A stretch of DNA of 64,000 nucleotides from positions 120,785 to 184,784 of the forward strand of contig NZ_JAIFXZ010000006.1 in NCBI RefSeq assembly GCF_021033825.1, in the 5' to 3' direction. Positions 25,671 through 38,070 of this stretch are shown here, in pieces (within the stretch, counting starts at the first letter, position 1; each line of letters begins with the position of its first letter). The DNA is from Dietzia aurantiaca. GTDB taxonomy: Bacteria; Actinomycetota; Actinomycetes; Mycobacteriales; Mycobacteriaceae. Position numbers and translations under genes: made by a program. The notes under the pieces were generated by a model, which saw only the letters and a program-made list of their open reading frames with translations, was not told where the DNA came from and made no database searches.

Positions 25671-25853
25671 AGCCCTGATCGTACGACGGCGAGGTGGGCG
25701 GCCGTCCGGGCTCGCCCGTCACCGCTGTCCGCCCTGGGCGATCACCCCGGTCGGCTGTCGGTGTTCGCGGGTAGCCTGGGGCGATACCGACTACGTCGGT
25801 CGCATCATCGGGTCCGCCGTCCGGCCGGGCCGTTCTTCCCACATGAGGGCCGA

Positions 25854-28448
<2,595 letters not shown>

Positions 28449-28484
28449 CCTCCGAGAGGTCGGATTCGTGCGAGAAGAGGATTG

Positions 28485-29108
28485 ATGACGAGCACTGACC
28501 AGATGCCTTCCGTCGAACTGCGGTCGGTCACCACGGGTCGCGGGTTCGACGCCGAGCGCGCCGAAGCCGCTGTCCGTGAGTTGCTGATCGCGGTGGGGGA
28601 GGACCCGGACCGCGAGGGGCTGCGCGACACCCCGGCCCGGGTCGCGCGCGCCTACCGTGAGGTCTTCTCCGGGATGTTCACCGACCCGGCGGATGTGCTG
28701 GCCAAGACCTTCGACGAGGACCACCGTGAACTGGTGCTCGTGCGGGACATCCCCATCTATTCGACGTGCGAGCACCACCTGGTGCCGTTCCACGGGGTGG
28801 CCCACATCGGCTACATCCCCGGCAAGTCCGGCGCGGTCACGGGCCTGAGCAAGCTGGCCCGCCTGGCGGACCTGTACGCCAAGCGCCCCCAGGTCCAGGA
28901 GCGGCTGACCAGCCAGGTCGCCGACGCGCTGGTCGACCGGCTCGACCCGGCGGGCGTGCTCGTGGTGATCGAGTGCGAGCACCTGTGCATGTCCATGCGG
29001 GGTATCCGGAAGCCGGGTTCGGTCACCACCACCTCGGCGGTCCGGGGCATCATGCGGACCAACGCCTCGACCAGGGCGGAGGCTATGGGCCTCCTGCGCG
29101 GGACATGA
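28485..29108 (+). CDS. folE: GTP cyclohydrolase I
   Basis: This 207-residue enzyme makes dihydroneopterin triphosphate from GTP, the first step of folate synthesis. The zinc and catalytic residues are in [12 protein letters not shown] and E-C-E-H-L-C-M. The C-terminal S-A-V-R-G-I-M is conserved. A GAAGAGG ribosome site precedes ATG 28485; a TTG one codon earlier is possible. Its stop overlaps the folP start (ATGA), so folE, folP, folB and folK are translationally coupled. Confidence 0.96.
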   Translation: MTSTDQMPSVELRSVTTGRGFDAERAEAAVRELLIAVGEDPDREGLRDTPARVARAYREVFSGMFTDPADVLAKTFDEDHRELVLVRDIPIYSTCEHHLVPFHGVAHIGYIPGKSGAVTGLSKLARLADLYAKRPQVQERLTSQVADALVDRLDPAGVLVVIECEHLCMSMRGIRKPGSVTTTSAVRGIMRTNASTRAEAMGLLRGT

Positions 29109-29971
29109 GCTCGGCGCCTGCGCTTCCTCGCCCCGGCCGCTGTGCGGTCATGGGCGTCCTCAACGTCACCGCGGACTCGTTCTCCGACGGTGGACGTCAC
29201 CTCGCGTACGCCGATGCCGTGGCGCATGCCCGCCGGATGGTCGCCGACGGTGCCGACCTCATCGACGTCGGTGGCGAATCCACCCGCCCGGGCTCCATTC
29301 GCGTCGACGAGGCCGACGAACAGCAGCGCGTGCTCCCGCTGGTCCGCGAGCTCCGGTCCGAGGGGGTCGCCGTCTCGGTCGACACGATGCGCGCCCGGGT
29401 CGCCCGGAGCGCACTGGCCGACGGCGCGACGATCATCAACGACGTCTCCGGCGGCCTCGCCGACCCGGACATGCTGCGCGTCGTGGCCGATCACGGGGCG
29501 CCCGTGATCCTCATGCACTGGGTCTCACCCGACGACTACCGGGCCGGGGCCGGCGGCCGGGTCGACTACGGCGGCGACGTCGTGGGCTCGGTCCGTGACC
29601 ACCTGGCCCGACGGGCTGACGCCGCGCTCGCCGCAGGGATCGACGACTCCGACATCGTGCTGGACCCGGGTCTGGGGTTCGCCAAGAACTCCGACGACAA
29701 CTGGGCGCTGCTGCACGGCCTGGACCAGCTGATCGACCTGGGCTTCCCGGTCCTGGTGGCGGCCTCACGGAAGCGGTTCATCGGATCGTTGCTGCACGGA
29801 GGGGACGGCGTGCCGCGAGAGGTCTCCGGCCGCGACGCGGCAACCGCGGCGATCACGGCGATCTCCGCCGCGACCGGCGCGTGGGGGGTGCGCGTGCACG
29901 ACGTCGCACCCAGTGCGGATGCCGTGCGAGTCGCGTCCGCGTGGACAGCAGGAAAGGCGGGAACCAGCTGA
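29105..29971 (+). CDS. folP: dihydropteroate synthase
   Basis: This 288-residue TIM-barrel enzyme joins p-aminobenzoate to the pterin and is the sulfonamide target. The signatures are [16 protein letters not shown] and [19 protein letters not shown] and S-R-K-R-F-I-G are also present. The ATG overlaps the folE stop and the TGA shares one base with the folB ATG. Confidence 0.96.
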   Translation: MSSAPALPRPGRCAVMGVLNVTADSFSDGGRHLAYADAVAHARRMVADGADLIDVGGESTRPGSIRVDEADEQQRVLPLVRELRSEGVAVSVDTMRARVARSALADGATIINDVSGGLADPDMLRVVADHGAPVILMHWVSPDDYRAGAGGRVDYGGDVVGSVRDHLARRADAALAAGIDDSDIVLDPGLGFAKNSDDNWALLHGLDQLIDLGFPVLVAASRKRFIGSLLHGGDGVPREVSGRDAATAAITAISAATGAWGVRVHDVAPSADAVRVASAWTAGKAGTS

Positions 29972-30366
29972 TGGCCGACCGGATCGAACTGAAGGGGCTC
30001 AGGGTCCGCGGCAACCACGGGGTCTTCGAGCACGAGAAGCGGGACGGCCAGGACTTCCTGGTGGACCTGGTGCTGTGGACCGACTTCACCGCGGCCGCCG
30101 CCTCCGACGACCTCGCCGACACCGTCGACTACGGTGCTCTGGCGCAGTTCGCGCACGACGTCGTGTCCGGCCCGGCCCGCGACCTCATCGAGACGGTGGC
30201 CTCACGCATCGCCGACGGGATCATGGATATGGCCCCGGCGGCCCACGCCGTGGAGGTCACCCTCCACAAGCCGCAGGCGCCGATCCCCGCCGAGTTCGCC
30301 GACGTGGCTGTGGTCGCCCGGCGTTCCCGCAAGGACGGCCGCGCCCGGGTGGCGGTCCCGCGATGA
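29971..30366 (+). CDS. folB: dihydroneopterin aldolase
   Basis: This 131-residue enzyme converts dihydroneopterin to hydroxymethyl-dihydropterin. The typical start [19 protein letters not shown] and the V-D-Y-G motif (D-T-V-D-Y-G-A-L) are present, as is the K-P-Q-A-P-I-P motif near the end. It starts on the last base of the folP stop and overlaps folK by four bases. Confidence 0.95.
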   Translation: MADRIELKGLRVRGNHGVFEHEKRDGQDFLVDLVLWTDFTAAAASDDLADTVDYGALAQFAHDVVSGPARDLIETVASRIADGIMDMAPAAHAVEVTLHKPQAPIPAEFADVAVVARRSRKDGRARVAVPR

Positions 30367-30887
30367 GCTGCCGCGCGGTGCTGTCGATCGGCGGCAACCA
30401 GGGCGACGCCCTGGCCCTGCTCAGATCGGTGGCCGAGGCGGCCGCCGCCGACGGGATCCTGCGCGCGGCGTCGTCGGTCTACGCCACCCCGCCGTGGGGC
30501 GGCGTCGAGCAGGACGACTTCCTCAACGCGGTCCTCATCGTGGAGCACGCCGGCTCGCCCGCCGATGTCCTCGAGTGGGGCTTCGAGCGCGAGCGTGCCG
30601 CCGGCCGCACCCGGGACGTGCGCTGGGGCCCGCGTACCCTGGACGTCGACGTGATCGCGGCGAACGTGGACGGCAGCCCCGTGGCCTCGGACGATCCGAC
30701 CCTCACGCTCCCGCATCCCCGCGCCGTCGACCGGGCGTTCGTCCTGGTCCCGTGGCTGGAGGTGGAGCCCGGGTCGACACTCGCCGGATCCCCGCTCCGG
30801 GACCTGCTCGGCGCCCTCGACCCCGCGGACGTCAGCGCGGTCCGCCGCCTGGAGGACTCGCTGTCCCCGAACGGGTGGTCGGGCTGA
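30363..30887 (+). CDS. folK: hydroxymethyl-dihydropterin pyrophosphokinase
   Basis: This 174-residue HPPK transfers pyrophosphate from ATP to the pterin. Conserved parts are S-I-G-G-N-Q-G-D at the N terminus, [28 protein letters not shown] and L-P-H-P-R-A. The GGNQGD start varies from the usual GSNLGD. Coupled to folB by ATGA and followed after one base by the DUF3180 gene. Confidence 0.95.
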   Translation: MSCRAVLSIGGNQGDALALLRSVAEAAAADGILRAASSVYATPPWGGVEQDDFLNAVLIVEHAGSPADVLEWGFERERAAGRTRDVRWGPRTLDVDVIAANVDGSPVASDDPTLTLPHPRAVDRAFVLVPWLEVEPGSTLAGSPLRDLLGALDPADVSAVRRLEDSLSPNGWSG

Positions 30888-30888
30888 G

Positions 30889-31365
30889 ATGACCAGGATC
30901 TCGACGCTCACGCTCGCGTTGGTCGCACTCGTGGCCGCCGTCGCCGCGTATGTGCTCACCGGGACGTTCCTCGGTTCGTTCCCCCCGATCGGTTTCGGCT
31001 GGGTGACGTTGATCGTGGTCGCGGCGGTCGACATCCTGCTGGCCCTGCGGATCCGGGGAGCGATCTCGGACAATTCGGTCGGCCAGGACCGCAGCCAGAT
31101 GCACCCGCTGACCATCGCGCGCAGCGCGGCGCTCGGCCAGGCCTCCGCGGTCCTCGGCGCGGCAGCGGCCGGTGTGGGGGCCGGCCTGACCCTGTTCTTC
31201 CTGCTCCGGCTCGGGGATCTCGCCGTTGCGGGCGAGGAGTGGCCGGCGGCCGTGGCGGTCCTGGTCTCCGGGGCCGTCCTGGTCGGGGCGGGCCTGTTCC
31301 TGGAGGCCTCGTGCCAGACCCCGCCTGACGACGACGACAACGCCGGCCTCGCCCAACCGACCTGA
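30889..31365 (+). CDS. DUF3180 membrane protein
   Basis: This 158-residue protein has four hydrophobic segments (about 7-27, 35-55, 83-108, 118-140) and an acidic D-D-D-D tail. It matches DUF3180 proteins (Rv3605c in M. tuberculosis), which follow folK throughout Mycobacteriales. It starts one base after folK and is surely in the folate operon. The function is unknown; the context hints at a role linked to folate metabolism or simply shared expression. Confidence 0.85.
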   Translation: MTRISTLTLALVALVAAVAAYVLTGTFLGSFPPIGFGWVTLIVVAAVDILLALRIRGAISDNSVGQDRSQMHPLTIARSAALGQASAVLGAAAAGVGAGLTLFFLLRLGDLAVAGEEWPAAVAVLVSGAVLVGAGLFLEASCQTPPDDDDNAGLAQPT

Positions 31366-31532
31366 CTCCTCCGGCCAGCCTCGCCCAGCCGACCCGATTC
31401 CTCCCGCGGATCTCGCCGCGGTGGCTCCCGGGCCCCCGCTATACCCGATTGCCCAGCCCGCCGGGGGAGAGTTCGGACCAACACACCTCGGTTACCTGTG
31501 TGACCAATGATCCTGGGGCTATCATGCGGGAC

Positions 31533-32750
31533 ATGAGTTCCGACGGCTCGACTGACAAGCCCAGGCCGGCTCGCCCCGGCCGCGGCGACGACCGCGGTCT
31601 GGCCAGCATCGCTCTGGGCGTGCTGCTGATCCTCGCGGTGGTGGCCACCGTGGTGATGGTGTTCACCGACAACCCGGTCTGGATGCGTGTCGGCACGCTG
31701 GCCGCGCTGTGGGCCGCCTTCATCGGCGCGTTCCTCGTCGCCCGGTACCGCCGTCAGGCGGCTGCCGAGGCCGCCCGCGTCCGCGACCTCCACACCGTCT
31801 ACGAGCTCCAGCTCGAGCGTGAGATCTCGGCCCGCCGCGAGCACGAGCTGGTCGTGGAGAAGGAGTTGCGCGACTCGGTCCGCACCGAGACCTCCGAATC
31901 CGTCCTGGGCCTTCGTCAGGAGATCGCTGCGCTACGCGAGCAGCTCAGCGCGATGGGAGTGTCCCTGCCCGAGGACCGGTTCGCGGTCGGTGGCCACGCC
32001 CCCGCCGGCCAGCTCGGTGCCGGCTCGCTGCCGTCGGTGCCGTCCGAGCGGGTCGAGCCCCGTCGCCGTGCGGCCGAGTCGGGCGGCCAGCCGTGGAGTT
32101 CGACGTCGCGTCCGTATTCCGCGGCGGCGGGCAGGTCGTCGTCTTCCTCGTCGTCTACTTCGGCTCCGGTCAGCGGCTTCGGTGCCCCGGCGGCACCGAC
32201 CTCACCGGGTTCGTCGCCGAGCTCCTCGCCGAGCACGTCGGATGCCGCGGCCGAGTCGTCCGGCGTGCCGGCGGCGGGCGTGGGCCCGGACGCCACCCCG
32301 AGCACCGAGCGCACCGAGAAGTTCTCCCCTGTCCAGGGGCGCCGCGCCAGCTCCGAGGCTCCGGAGTCCTCGCCGCGTCGGCCGGCGGTCCGGCCCGTGA
32401 GCGAGACGTCGCGGTCGTCGTGGCGTTCGGCGGAGACCGTGGCCCCGAGCCGCGAGTCGACTCCCGCGCCGCGGACGCAGACCCCGCCCGCCGCGCCGGC
32501 CACCCCGCCTGCGACTCCGACTGCAACTCCGTCGGCCCCGACTCCGGAGCGTGCCGAGTCGGCTCCGGCCCCGGAGGGCACTAGGACCACGCCGTCGCAG
32601 GACGAGCAGACCACGCCCCCGAGCCGCCACGGTTCCGGCTCCGGGCTATCGGTCGCCGAGCTCATGGCGAGGCTGGGCGGGGGAGACTCCGCACAGGGTG
32701 AGGACGACGCGTCGGCCGGTGGGCGCCGCCGTCGTCGCGCTGAGGACTGA
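31533..32750 (+). CDS. DUF6779-family membrane protein (Rv3604c-like)
   Basis: This 405-residue protein has a short charged N terminus, two membrane helices (about 20-42 and 50-70) and a coiled-coil-like Arg/Glu-rich stretch (about 75-135). A long Ser/Thr/Pro/Ala-rich disordered tail follows, ending in a basic R-R-R-R-R-A-E-D. It matches the DUF6779 protein found between DUF3180 and the DUF2520-panC pair in mycobacteria. A TATCAT hexamer lies exactly seven bases before ATG 31533, so this start is leaderless; ATG 31524 is less likely. The function is unknown. The layout suggests an envelope or division-related anchor, which is inference. Confidence 0.75.
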   Translation: MSSDGSTDKPRPARPGRGDDRGLASIALGVLLILAVVATVVMVFTDNPVWMRVGTLAALWAAFIGAFLVARYRRQAAAEAARVRDLHTVYELQLEREISARREHELVVEKELRDSVRTETSESVLGLRQEIAALREQLSAMGVSLPEDRFAVGGHAPAGQLGAGSLPSVPSERVEPRRRAAESGGQPWSSTSRPYSAAAGRSSSSSSSTSAPVSGFGAPAAPTSPGSSPSSSPSTSDAAAESSGVPAAGVGPDATPSTERTEKFSPVQGRRASSEAPESSPRRPAVRPVSETSRSSWRSAETVAPSRESTPAPRTQTPPAAPATPPATPTATPSAPTPERAESAPAPEGTRTTPSQDEQTTPPSRHGSGSGLSVAELMARLGGGDSAQGEDDASAGGRRRRRAED

Positions 32751-33013
32751 TCCTCGGCTAACCCCCGGTCGAGCCTCGGCCGATTCCCGGCCGCGATGCG
32801 GAAACCCGGCGAGGCCATGCGCCGCCAGCGTGAAGCCCCGGCGGCACCAGCCCGGCGGCATCGACCCGACGGCGCCAGCCCGACAACGGTGTGTGTGAGG
32901 TGCGCCACTGAATGGTGTCCTGTGCCCCGTGCGCGACTACTCTCGCCAGCGAGATGTCCGGGACCCGCCGCTGCGTGGGCCTGGAACGGATCGAGCAATG
33001 GAGCACTAGAGCG

Positions 33014-33967
33014 ATGTCCGACTTCGGCGTCACCGGAACACCCCCTGCCCGCCTATCCATCGGCCTCATCTCCGCAGGTCGCGTGGGCACTGCCGTCGGC
33101 GCCGCCCTCGAGCGTCGCGGCCATGTCGTCTCCACCGTCGTCGCACGGTCGGAGCGTTCGCGGGAACTCGCGGCCCGCCGCCTCCCCGAGGCCGTCGTCG
33201 CCGACCCCGCGACCGTCGCCGAGCACGGCGAACTCCTCATCCTCGCGGTCCCCGACTCCGCGCTGCCCGGTGTGGTGGCCGAACTCGCCGAGGCCGGCGC
33301 GTTCCGCCCGGGTCACATCGTCGTGCACGTCACCGGAGCGGTGGGCGCCGACGTCCTGCGCCCGGCCGCAGAGGCGGGCGCCGTGGTGGTGGCCGCGCAC
33401 CCGGCCATGACCTTCACCGGCGGCGAGGCCGACGTCGACCGCATGGAGGGCTGCTCATGGGCCCTGACCTCCCCGGACGAGGTCGGACTGGTCGTGGGCC
33501 AGATGCTGGTCATGGAGACGGGCGGCCTTCCGGTCACCGTCGCCGAATCGAACCGGGCGCTCTACCACGCGGCGCTCGCGCACGGCGCCAATCACCTGGT
33601 CAGCCTCGTGGGCGACGCAGCCGAGGCGCTCGCCGCATCGTTCTCCGTCCTGCCGGGCGGCGGGGTGGAGGGTGATCCCGACGGAATGCTCGGCCAGGAT
33701 TCCCAGGCGCTGGCCCGCCGCACCCTCGAGCCGCTGCTGCGCGCCGCACTCGACAACGTGCTGGCCTCCGGCGACGCGGCCCTGACCGGCCCCGTGATGC
33801 GCGGTGACGCCGTGACCGTCTCCCGGCACCTCGACGCGCTCGAGGACGTGGACTCCGGCATCGCCGCCGGCTACCGCGCCCTCGCCCTGCGCACCGCCGA
33901 CCGGTGTGGCGCGGGCCGCGACGTCACCGACCTTCTCGCCCCCGATCTGACGGAGCAGTTCCGATGA
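33014..33967 (+). CDS. Rossmann-fold DUF2520 protein next to panC
   Basis: This 317-residue protein has an N-terminal NAD(P)-binding Rossmann domain ([12 protein letters not shown] near residue 18; H-V-T-G-A-V-G-A-D near 115). Its C-terminal helical DUF2520 domain resembles 6-phosphogluconate dehydrogenase-like folds ([13 protein letters not shown]). It matches Rv3603c. It overlaps panC by ATGA. The family looks like a ketopantoate-reductase relative, and the coupling to panC suggests it acts in pantoate supply, which is inference. The 263-base gap before it holds three imperfect GGCGGCRYC-type repeats and no gene. Confidence 0.85.
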   Translation: MSDFGVTGTPPARLSIGLISAGRVGTAVGAALERRGHVVSTVVARSERSRELAARRLPEAVVADPATVAEHGELLILAVPDSALPGVVAELAEAGAFRPGHIVVHVTGAVGADVLRPAAEAGAVVVAAHPAMTFTGGEADVDRMEGCSWALTSPDEVGLVVGQMLVMETGGLPVTVAESNRALYHAALAHGANHLVSLVGDAAEALAASFSVLPGGGVEGDPDGMLGQDSQALARRTLEPLLRAALDNVLASGDAALTGPVMRGDAVTVSRHLDALEDVDSGIAAGYRALALRTADRCGAGRDVTDLLAPDLTEQFR

Positions 33968-34974
33968 CCACCACCTTCCCGGTCCGCACCGCGGTCCCCG
34001 GACGCGCGAACACCGGCTACAGCCGGGGCGAGCTGACGATCCACCACGAGCCGGATTCGATCCACGCGGTCACCGAGTCCCTGCGCAAGGTCGGCAAGCA
34101 GATCACGTTCGTGCCCACGATGGGGGCGCTCCACGAGGGGCACCTCGCGCTGGTGGAGGCCGCCCGCCGTACGCCCGGTTCGGTCGTGGTGGTGTCGATC
34201 TTCGTCAACCCGCTCCAGTTCGGGCCCGGCGAGGACCTCGACGCCTACCCGCGCACCCTCGACGAGGACGTCGCCCGCCTGGCCGAGGCCGGGGTCGAGC
34301 TGGTCTTCGCGCCCAGCGCCGCCGCCATGTACCCGGAGGGGCCGCGCACCACCGTGCAGCCCGGCGCGACGGGCGACATCCTCGACGGCGCCGCCCGCCC
34401 CGGCCACTTCGCGGGCATGCTCACCGTGGTGGCGAAACTGCTGCACATCGTCGCCCCGCATCAGGCGTTCTTCGGGGAGAAGGACTACCAGCAGCTGGTG
34501 CTGATCCGGCAGATGGTGACGGACCTGAACATGGACGTCCGTGTGGTGGGCGTGCCCACCGTCCGGGAGCCCGACGGGCTGGCCATGAGTTCGCGCAACC
34601 GCTACCTGTCGGACGACGAGCGCGAGCTGGCCACCACGATCAACGCCGCGCTCGTCGCGGGCACGTTCGCCGCCAAGGGCGGGCGCCGAGCGGTCGTCGA
34701 CGCCGCCGCGGCGGTCCTGGCCGAGCGTCCACAGATCTCGATCGACTACCTCGAGCTCCGCGCCGGCGATCTCGGCGATCCGCCCGAGGAGGGCCCCGGC
34801 CGGCTCCTCGTGGCCGCCCGCATCGGATCCACCCGCCTCATCGACAACGTCGGGGTGGCCATCGGCACGGGCTTCCTCGCCGCCGCCGAGGCCACCGTCG
34901 CCGCCCAGCAGGCCGACATGGCCCACGACCTCGCCGCGGACATCGATCCCGCCGTGAACTCCCAGGAAGGCTGA
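33964..34974 (+). CDS. panC: pantothenate synthetase
   Basis: This 336-residue enzyme ligates pantoate and beta-alanine through pantoyl-AMP. It shows the nucleotidyltransferase H-E-G-H motif ([11 protein letters not shown]), [10 protein letters not shown], and M-S-S-R-N for ATP. An N-terminal extension of about 35 residues precedes the conserved part. It is coupled to the DUF2520 gene and followed by panD after three bases. Confidence 0.95.
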   Translation: MTTTFPVRTAVPGRANTGYSRGELTIHHEPDSIHAVTESLRKVGKQITFVPTMGALHEGHLALVEAARRTPGSVVVVSIFVNPLQFGPGEDLDAYPRTLDEDVARLAEAGVELVFAPSAAAMYPEGPRTTVQPGATGDILDGAARPGHFAGMLTVVAKLLHIVAPHQAFFGEKDYQQLVLIRQMVTDLNMDVRVVGVPTVREPDGLAMSSRNRYLSDDERELATTINAALVAGTFAAKGGRRAVVDAAAAVLAERPQISIDYLELRAGDLGDPPEEGPGRLLVAARIGSTRLIDNVGVAIGTGFLAAAEATVAAQQADMAHDLAADIDPAVNSQEG

Positions 34975-34977
34975 CCC

Positions 34978-35403
34978 ATGCAGCGCACCATGCTCCACTC
35001 CAAGATCCACCGGGCCACGGTGACCCAGGCGGATCTGCACTACGTCGGTTCCTGCACCATCGACGCCGACCTCATGGACGCCGCCGACCTGCTCGAGGGT
35101 CAGCAGATCGACATCGTCGACATCGACAACGGCGCGCGCCTGACCACCTACGCCATCACCGGCGAGCGAGGCTCCGGCGTGATCAGCATCAACGGCGCCG
35201 CCGCCCACCTGGTGCACCCGGGCGACCTGGTGATCATCATCGCCTACGCGCAGATGGACGATGCCGAGGCGCGGGCGTACAAGCCCCGCGTCGTGTTTGT
35301 CGACGACGACAACCGCATGCTCACCGAGGGCACCGACCCGGCGGATGTTCCCGAGGGCTCGGGCCTGAAGAACCCGCGCGTGCCGGAGCCCGCCGCCGTC
35401 TAG
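34978..35403 (+). CDS. panD: aspartate 1-decarboxylase
   Basis: This 141-residue pyruvoyl enzyme makes beta-alanine from aspartate. The self-cleavage site G24-S25 (H-Y-V-G-S-C) is in the standard place, with K9, Y22 and the N-G-A-A-A-H-L motif conserved. The C-terminal extension after residue 115 resembles that of mycobacterial PanD, which in M. tuberculosis controls ClpC-dependent degradation and pyrazinamide response. It provides the substrate for PanC, and coaX follows after 15 bases. Confidence 0.95.
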   Translation: MQRTMLHSKIHRATVTQADLHYVGSCTIDADLMDAADLLEGQQIDIVDIDNGARLTTYAITGERGSGVISINGAAAHLVHPGDLVIIIAYAQMDDAEARAYKPRVVFVDDDNRMLTEGTDPADVPEGSGLKNPRVPEPAAV

Positions 35404-35418
35404 GCGCGGGACGAATCC

Positions 35419-36189
35419 ATGCTTCTCACCGTCGACGTCGGCAACACGCACATCCGGCTCGGGGTCTTCCCCGTCGACGGCGGCCCGCTCGAGCGCACCT
35501 GGAGTATGCGGACCTCGCCGTCGGTGACCTCCGACGAGCTCGCCCTGACGATCCGTGGGCTGCTGGGGGAGTGCGCGCAGCAGCTCAGCGGCATCGCCGC
35601 GATGTCCGTGGTGCCGTCGGTGACCGGGGAGCTGCGCCGGATGGCCGCCGACTACTGGCCGGGCCTGCGGTCCGTCGTGGTGGCGCCCGGAGTGAAGACC
35701 GGGGTGCCGCTACTCGTCGACAATCCGCGTGAGGTGGGTTCGGACCGGGTCGTCAACGCGTTGGCCGCCCACACCCTGTTCGAGGGGCCCGTCGTCGTCG
35801 TCGACGTCGACACGGCGACCACCGTCGACGCCATCTCCGCGCGCGGCGAGTTGCTCGGCGGGGCGATCGCGCCCGGTATCGACATCTCCGTGGACGCACT
35901 GGCCGAGCGCGCGGCGGCCCTGCGCAAGATCGAGGTCGTGCGGCCGCGCGGCGCGTTGGGCAAGAACACCGTGGCGGCGCTACAGGCCGGCATCGTGATC
36001 GGGTTCGCCGGACAGATCGACGCCCTGGTCGACCGGCTCCGCGCCGACGTCGCCGAGCTCTCCGACGCGTCCGTGGTGCTCACGGGTATGCGTGCCGACG
36101 TGGTGTCCGAGGAGTCCCGGACCGTCACCGACGTCGAACCGGAACTCGCGCTCGAGGGGCTGCGGTTGGTGTACGAGCGCAACTGCTGA
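35419..36189 (+). CDS. coaX: type III pantothenate kinase
   Basis: This 256-residue ASKHA-fold kinase phosphorylates pantothenate at the start of CoA synthesis. The motifs are D-V-G-N-T-H-I-R-L-G (ATP loop, residues 5-14), G-S-D-R-V-V-N-A, D-V-D-T-A-T-T-V-D and G-G-A-I-A-P-G-I. It completes a panC-panD-coaX operon that runs from amino acids to phosphopantothenate. Confidence 0.95.
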   Translation: MLLTVDVGNTHIRLGVFPVDGGPLERTWSMRTSPSVTSDELALTIRGLLGECAQQLSGIAAMSVVPSVTGELRRMAADYWPGLRSVVVAPGVKTGVPLLVDNPREVGSDRVVNALAAHTLFEGPVVVVDVDTATTVDAISARGELLGGAIAPGIDISVDALAERAAALRKIEVVRPRGALGKNTVAALQAGIVIGFAGQIDALVDRLRADVAELSDASVVLTGMRADVVSEESRTVTDVEPELALEGLRLVYERNC

Positions 36190-36292
36190 CCTGCGGGCTG
36201 TCCGGCACCGGTGTGGCCGGGGCGCGGGCGGGTTCCCGGGCGGGCGGGGCAAACCGGTCCGTCGGGCGGTGGCCGTCGGGCATGCTTGGGGG

Positions 36293-37069
36293 ATGAGCGG
36301 TGCGGACGCCGGACGGTCGGGCGGGCCTGACCGTGGTGAGAGCGACGACGACGCGTACGACGACGACTCGACCAGCGACGTGCTCCGCCGTGACTCGTCC
36401 GAGTTCGATCGCGGGCTGTCCTTCTTCGACGCGATCTACGGCTTCGCCGTCACGTTGCTGATCGCGAACGTGGACCTGCCGGAGCCGCAGGAGTGGCGGG
36501 ACCTGTCGTCGCTGGCGGAGTCAGGGCTGGGGCAGCAGCTGTTCGGTGTGGTGCTGAGCTTCGTGGTGATCTGCGTGCTCTGGCGCGTCAACGTGCGGCT
36601 CATCAAGCACATGCGGGGGCTCGACGGCCCGATGATGGTCGCTAATCTCGTGGCGACCGGCCTGGTGATCCTCGTGCCGTTCACGACCGATGCCCTCAGT
36701 AATCCCGCGACGGCGGACCTGGCGTTGCCGACGGTGCTGTACGCGGTGAACATCGCGGGGGTGTCGCTGGCGCAGTCGGCCGTCTACCAGCTGGGTCGGC
36801 GGGGTGGTCTGGAGCGGAGCCCGACGTCGGCCCGGCAGAACAGGGCCGCCCTGGGCGATGCCCTGGTGACCCCGGCGGTGTTCCTGGTCTCGGTGCCGAT
36901 CGCGTTGACGCTCGGGGCGTTCGCGGCGCAGCTGACCTGGCTGTCGCTGGTGGTGCTGCTGCCGGTGGCCGGCCACCTGTCCTCCCGGGCGGCCGCCCGC
37001 GCCCGCGTGGCCGGGCCGGGGGCGGGTCGGGTGGAACCGGACGCCGGGGGTCAGGCAGCCGAGCGGTAG
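36293..37069 (+). CDS. TMEM175/DUF1211-family membrane protein
   Basis: This 258-residue protein has an acidic N-terminal 35 residues and then six hydrophobic segments. The first helix holds R-G-L-S-F-F-D-A-I-Y-G-F-A-V-T-L-L, a variant of the F-S-D-G-V-F-A-I-A-I-T-L-L signature of TMEM175 potassium channels. Bacterial members form tetrameric potassium-selective channels. The Asp of FSD is kept but Ser and Gly are replaced, so gating or selectivity may differ. The last 19 bases overlap the convergent dioxygenase gene. Confidence 0.75.
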   Translation: MSGADAGRSGGPDRGESDDDAYDDDSTSDVLRRDSSEFDRGLSFFDAIYGFAVTLLIANVDLPEPQEWRDLSSLAESGLGQQLFGVVLSFVVICVLWRVNVRLIKHMRGLDGPMMVANLVATGLVILVPFTTDALSNPATADLALPTVLYAVNIAGVSLAQSAVYQLGRRGGLERSPTSARQNRAALGDALVTPAVFLVSVPIALTLGAFAAQLTWLSLVVLLPVAGHLSSRAAARARVAGPGAGRVEPDAGGQAAER

Positions 37070-37845
37070 CTGGTCATGGAGACCGAGCCCCAGGCGTAGC
37101 CCTTGCTGAAGGCCTCGAGCTTCTCGCCGGAGCCCGCCGCCATGCCGGCGGTGTAGAGCAGCGGCAGGTAGTGGTCGGCGGTGGGGATCGACATGCCGGC
37201 GTCGGGGTGCTCGGTCAGGGCGAGGGCGTCCTCGGGACGCTCGATGAGCACGTTCTGGACGTGGTCGTCGAAGCGGTGGGCCCAGTCGGCGCCGGTGTCG
37301 CCGCGCGAGGGGTCGACGGCCCGCAGGTTGTGCACGACGTTGCCGCTGGCCAGGACGAGCACGCCCGAGTCGCGCAGTGCGGAGAGCTTGGTGCCCAGGT
37401 CGAAGTGGTAGCTCGCCGGCTTGGACGCGTCGACGGACAGCTGGGCCACGGGCACGTCGGCGTCGGGGAAGACGTGGGCGAGAACGGACCAGGTGCCGTG
37501 GTCCAGCCCCCACGAGTCGCGGTCGGCCCCCACCCAGGTCGGCTTGACGACCTCGGCTACTTCGGCCGCCAACTCGGGCGCGCCGGCGGCGGGGTACTCG
37601 AACTCGTTGAGTTCCCGGGGGAAGCCGTAGAAGTCGTGGATCGTGCGCGGTGAGGACATGGCGGTCACGGCGGTGGCGTTGATGTACCAGTGCGCGGACA
37701 CAGCCAGGACGGCGCGGGGGCGCTCGGGCAGGGAGTCGCCGAGGGCAACCCACTCGCGGGTCCAGGCGTTGTCCTCGAGTGCGTTGAGGGGAACGCCGTG
37801 TCCGATGAAGGCTGCGGGCTGGCGGGCGTACGAGGCGGTCATCAC
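37051..37845 (-). CDS. LigB-type extradiol dioxygenase (YgiD/DODA-like)
   Basis: This 264-residue enzyme of the class III extradiol family resembles E. coli YgiD and plant 4,5-DOPA dioxygenase. Iron ligands fit F-I-G-H-G (H15) and S-A-H-W-Y, with L-D-H-G-T-W and A-S-G-N-V-V-H-N-L later. The substrate is a catechol; which one cannot be told. An AAGGAG ribosome site precedes the ATG at 37845, and a palindrome TGATGCATCA lies 24 bases upstream of it. Confidence 0.88.
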   Translation of the reverse strand: MMTASYARQPAAFIGHGVPLNALEDNAWTREWVALGDSLPERPRAVLAVSAHWYINATAVTAMSSPRTIHDFYGFPRELNEFEYPAAGAPELAAEVAEVVKPTWVGADRDSWGLDHGTWSVLAHVFPDADVPVAQLSVDASKPASYHFDLGTKLSALRDSGVLVLASGNVVHNLRAVDPSRGDTGADWAHRFDDHVQNVLIERPEDALALTEHPDAGMSIPTADHYLPLLYTAGMAAGSGEKLEAFSKGYAWGSVSMTSYRSAA

Positions 37846-37868
37846 TTCTCCTTGGATTGCTATGTATA

Positions 37869-37878
37869 TGATGCATCA
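37869..37878 (-). promoter_or_regulatory. palindrome upstream of the dioxygenase gene
   Basis: TGATGCATCA is a perfect 10-base palindrome between the dioxygenase start and its upstream region, next to an AT-rich TATATG/CATATA stretch likely to be its -10. MarR-type repressors often bind such sites; no regulator gene is adjacent. Confidence 0.35.
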
Positions 37879-37922
37879 ACCAAGTGTGAAGTGCCAGCTC
37901 CCGGTCGAGGGTCTTGAAGTAG

Positions 37923-37943
37923 ATAGACCGGTCTGTCTATTAT
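37923..37943 (+). promoter_or_regulatory. inverted-repeat operator overlapping a -10 before the rhodanese-like gene
   Basis: ATAGAC-N6-GTCTAT (37923-37940, with core AGACCGGTCT) overlaps the hexamer TATTAT (37938-37943), which is exactly seven bases before ATG 37951. The site looks like a TetR-type operator covering a strong leaderless promoter. Confidence 0.5.
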
Positions 37944-38004
37944 TGCGGTCATGAACGCGCGACGAATGCCCTCGACCGGTCCGGCGGCATCGACGCGCGC
38001 GCAG

Positions 38005-38067
38005 CTTCGGTGTCCCGGCCCGGCAACGCCCCGATCGACCACCAGAGCTGCAACCCACCGGGAGAAG
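38005..38067 (+). promoter_or_regulatory. predicted anti-ribosome-site hairpin in the rhodanese leader
   Basis: CTTC (38005-38008) and TCCCGG (38013-38018) can pair with GAAG (38064-38067) and CCGGGA (38058-38063). This sequesters the ribosome site of ATG 38071, with a four-base bulge and a 39-base loop. A lone Cys codon TGT (38011-38013) of the in-frame upstream reading lies inside the anti-site strand. Confidence 0.4.
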
Positions 38068-38070
38068 ATC

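Noticed and set aside
24042..25853. Upstream extension of the ftsH reading frame by about 600 codons
   Set aside because: It is antisense to the amidase and out of frame with the DUF1059 gene; FtsH homology begins at ATG 25854.
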